From: Desulfobacterales bacterium
GTDB taxonomy: Bacteria > Desulfobacterota > Desulfobacteria > Desulfobacterales > RPRI01
NCBI GenBank assembly: GCA_020052975.1
Contig: JAGVOC010000139.1
Location: forward strand, 1 to 6,442
Direction of reading: 5' to 3'
Length of the DNA stretch: 6,442 nt
A program made the position numbers and the translations under genes. The stretch's first letter is position 1, and the number at the start of each line of letters is the position of its first letter. Below the pieces are notes generated by a model. The model did not search any database. It was not told where the DNA came from and saw only the letters and a program-made list of their open reading frames with translations. Shown here piece after piece: positions 5,115 to 6,442 of the stretch.

Positions 5115-5534
5115 ATGGCAGAAAAAACGGGTGACCAAGTTCAAGTAATATTCTTCAAGCGGGATGAAGATGGTATCAAGTTTCTTATTATGAAGAGAGT
5201 TCCAGAGAAGGGTGGTTTCTGGCAGCCTTTAACTGGCGGTGTTCACGTTGGGGAAACTCGCGAAGAAACTATCACACGAGAGACATTAGAAGAAATCGGT
5301 ATTGAAGACATAATGAATCTGATCGAGACTCAATATGTGTTTGAGTTTACAGATAATGGCAGACATCATCGTGAGTATGTTTATGGGGCTGAATTAGACA
5401 AGGGAGCAGAAATACAAATTTCTGATGAGCACGAAGAATACAAATGGGTAAATAAAGATGAAGCCATGAGCTTTTTAAAGTGGGATTCAAATAAGGAAGG
5501 GCTTCAAACACTTTGTAATATCCTAGGGATTTAA
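5115..5534 (+). CDS. NUDIX hydrolase, NudB-like
   Basis: A 139-residue NUDIX pyrophosphohydrolase, an enzyme that cleaves nucleoside diphosphate-linked compounds with a divalent metal. The NUDIX box runs from Gly41 to Ile63 with Glu47, Arg55, Glu56, Glu59, Glu60 and Gly62 all in place. FWQPLTGGV just before it, and HEEYKWVNKDEA then KWDSNKEG near the end, resemble dihydroneopterin triphosphate pyrophosphatase (NudB) of folate synthesis; the substrate remains an inference. Length is normal for a single-domain enzyme. AGAGG lies 5 nt before the ATG. It stands alone behind a terminator and converges on the epimerase gene with a 6-bp gap. Its codons are more A/T-rich than those of the genes at 4150-4963, which hints at a different origin. 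Confidence 0.9.
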   Translation: MAEKTGDQVQVIFFKRDEDGIKFLIMKRVPEKGGFWQPLTGGVHVGETREETITRETLEEIGIEDIMNLIETQYVFEFTDNGRHHREYVYGAELDKGAEIQISDEHEEYKWVNKDEAMSFLKWDSNKEGLQTLCNILGI

Positions 5535-5540
5535 TGTTTC

Positions 5541-6442
5541 TTATTGCTTGATCAATCCTTCTTCAATCATCAATAACGAAAGCCCTTCGTGGATATCTAA
5601 TTTTGGTGACCAATTAAGCTCCTTTCGAGCCTTTTCTATGTCTGCAAATAGGTGATCCCGATCTGTTTCCCTGCATCTATTTGGAGATATTGCGACATTC
5701 TGCAAAAAACTGTCCGTTTTTAATATTCTACTCATAACATTCAGAACATCTTTAGCGGAATACTCCATCCCCGTTCCAAAGTTGTATATCTTGTTCACGG
5801 GTCTCTCAGCAAATATCCTGATCAATCCCGCTACGACATCTTGAACATGTAAAAAATCTCGCCTGGGTTTGATATTTCCGACCTCGACTTTCCCCCCTGT
5901 TTTAATCTGTTTTATTACCTCCGGAATTAAGTGTGGCGTAATATCATGAGATCCATAAACGTTAAATAGTCTGATTATCGTGAATGGTAGTCCGAGCTGA
6001 CGAGAAATCGACTGGACAAGAAGCTCCCCCGCTGCCTTCGTTGTTCCATATATATCCAATGGGCTGATAGGGTCAGTTTCTTTAAGGGCACTCTCTGTAT
6101 TTTGATAAACGGAGGCAGAGGATGCGAAAACAAATAGAGGACGACACTTGCATGCTCCAATTGCTCTTAAGACATTAAACGTCCCTTGAACATTTGTAAG
6201 CCAGGTTTCAAAAGGATTTGCATCGCAGTCGGGGATGAAATGTTTGGCTGCGAGATGAACAACGATGCTCGGTGAGGTTTCCTTAATACAGGCCACAAGG
6301 TCTGAATAACTCGCAATGTCACCAGAGTAGATTCCTGTCCCTATCATTTGTTTGGAAAGCTTCTGATCATACACACATACATTAAACTCTTTCATTCGAG
6401 AGATCTCGTCGCTCAAATGGCGGCCAATAAATCCCATACCTC
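5541..6442 (-). CDS. NAD-dependent epimerase/dehydratase (extended SDR), N-terminus beyond right edge
   Basis: An extended short-chain dehydrogenase/reductase acting on a nucleotide sugar, in the UDP-glucose 4-epimerase or GDP-sugar reductase group; the exact substrate cannot be read. The ATG at 6437 is not the start. In frame before it is a Gly codon and a codon ending in GA, which together give the G-x-x-G-x-x-G cofactor motif as (G)GMGFIGRHL, so a few residues lie outside the window. Counting from that Met: GD at 39-40, HLAAKH (61-66) binding cofactor, SSASVYQ (106-112), the catalytic YGTTK with Tyr130 and Lys134, RLFNVYG (156-162), RRDFLHVQDVV (192-202) and NFGTG (219-223). The end, KELNWSPKLDIHEGL, is the family's usual finish. 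It looks intact apart from the cut-off start, and probably serves surface polysaccharide or sugar synthesis. Confidence 0.93.
   Translation of the reverse strand, partial: GMGFIGRHLSDEISRMKEFNVCVYDQKLSKQMIGTGIYSGDIASYSDLVACIKETSPSIVVHLAAKHFIPDCDANPFETWLTNVQGTFNVLRAIGACKCRPLFVFASSASVYQNTESALKETDPISPLDIYGTTKAAGELLVQSISRQLGLPFTIIRLFNVYGSHDITPHLIPEVIKQIKTGGKVEVGNIKPRRDFLHVQDVVAGLIRIFAERPVNKIYNFGTGMEYSAKDVLNVMSRILKTDSFLQNVAISPNRCRETDRDHLFADIEKARKELNWSPKLDIHEGLSLLMIEEGLIKQ

Noticed and set aside
6435..6437. ATG at 6437 as start of the epimerase
   Set aside because: This Met lies inside the glycine-rich cofactor motif; the frame continues upstream to the window edge with glycine-compatible codons.

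Overview
This is a bacterial window whose left four-fifths looks like the core of an integrative or plasmid-like mobile element. The right fifth is visibly more A/T-rich and holds two unrelated metabolic genes. No host marker gene is present, so I do not name a taxon. Good Shine-Dalgarno sequences, ATG starts and an intrinsic terminator support a bacterium using the standard code.

Positions 1-2346, minus strand: an XRE-type repressor, an ImmA/IrrE-family protein and a large serine recombinase are packed as one operon with a 4-bp overlap and then a 3-bp gap. The recombinase runs off the left edge. The ImmA-like protein has HAIGH where the catalytic HExxH should be, so its glutamate is replaced by alanine. 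Positions 2347-2588 are a divergent control region. It holds a minus promoter for the repressor operon, a plus promoter with a palindrome exactly between its -35 and -10, a second palindrome of the same design 85 bp downstream, an inverted pair of DnaA-box-like sequences, and a terminator-like leader hairpin.

Positions 2589-5011, plus strand: a 51-codon small gene, a 207-bp highly folded non-coding block (2818-3024), a replication-relaxation family protein, a second folded non-coding block (3883-4130), a small DUF6908-like protein, and a RadC-type JAB protein. A strong terminator closes the series. The layout resembles the two-arm regulation of conjugative elements: repressor, antirepressor and integrase on one arm, replication and transfer functions on the other. 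The two structured blocks flanking the replication-relaxation gene are the most unusual part. They could be a structured RNA or a replication or transfer origin, and no protein-coding reading explains them.

Positions 5012-6442: after the terminator comes a NUDIX hydrolase resembling dihydroneopterin triphosphate pyrophosphatase, on the plus strand with its own promoter. It converges on an extended short-chain dehydrogenase/epimerase whose first residues lie beyond the right edge. These two may be cargo or host sequence beyond the element boundary.
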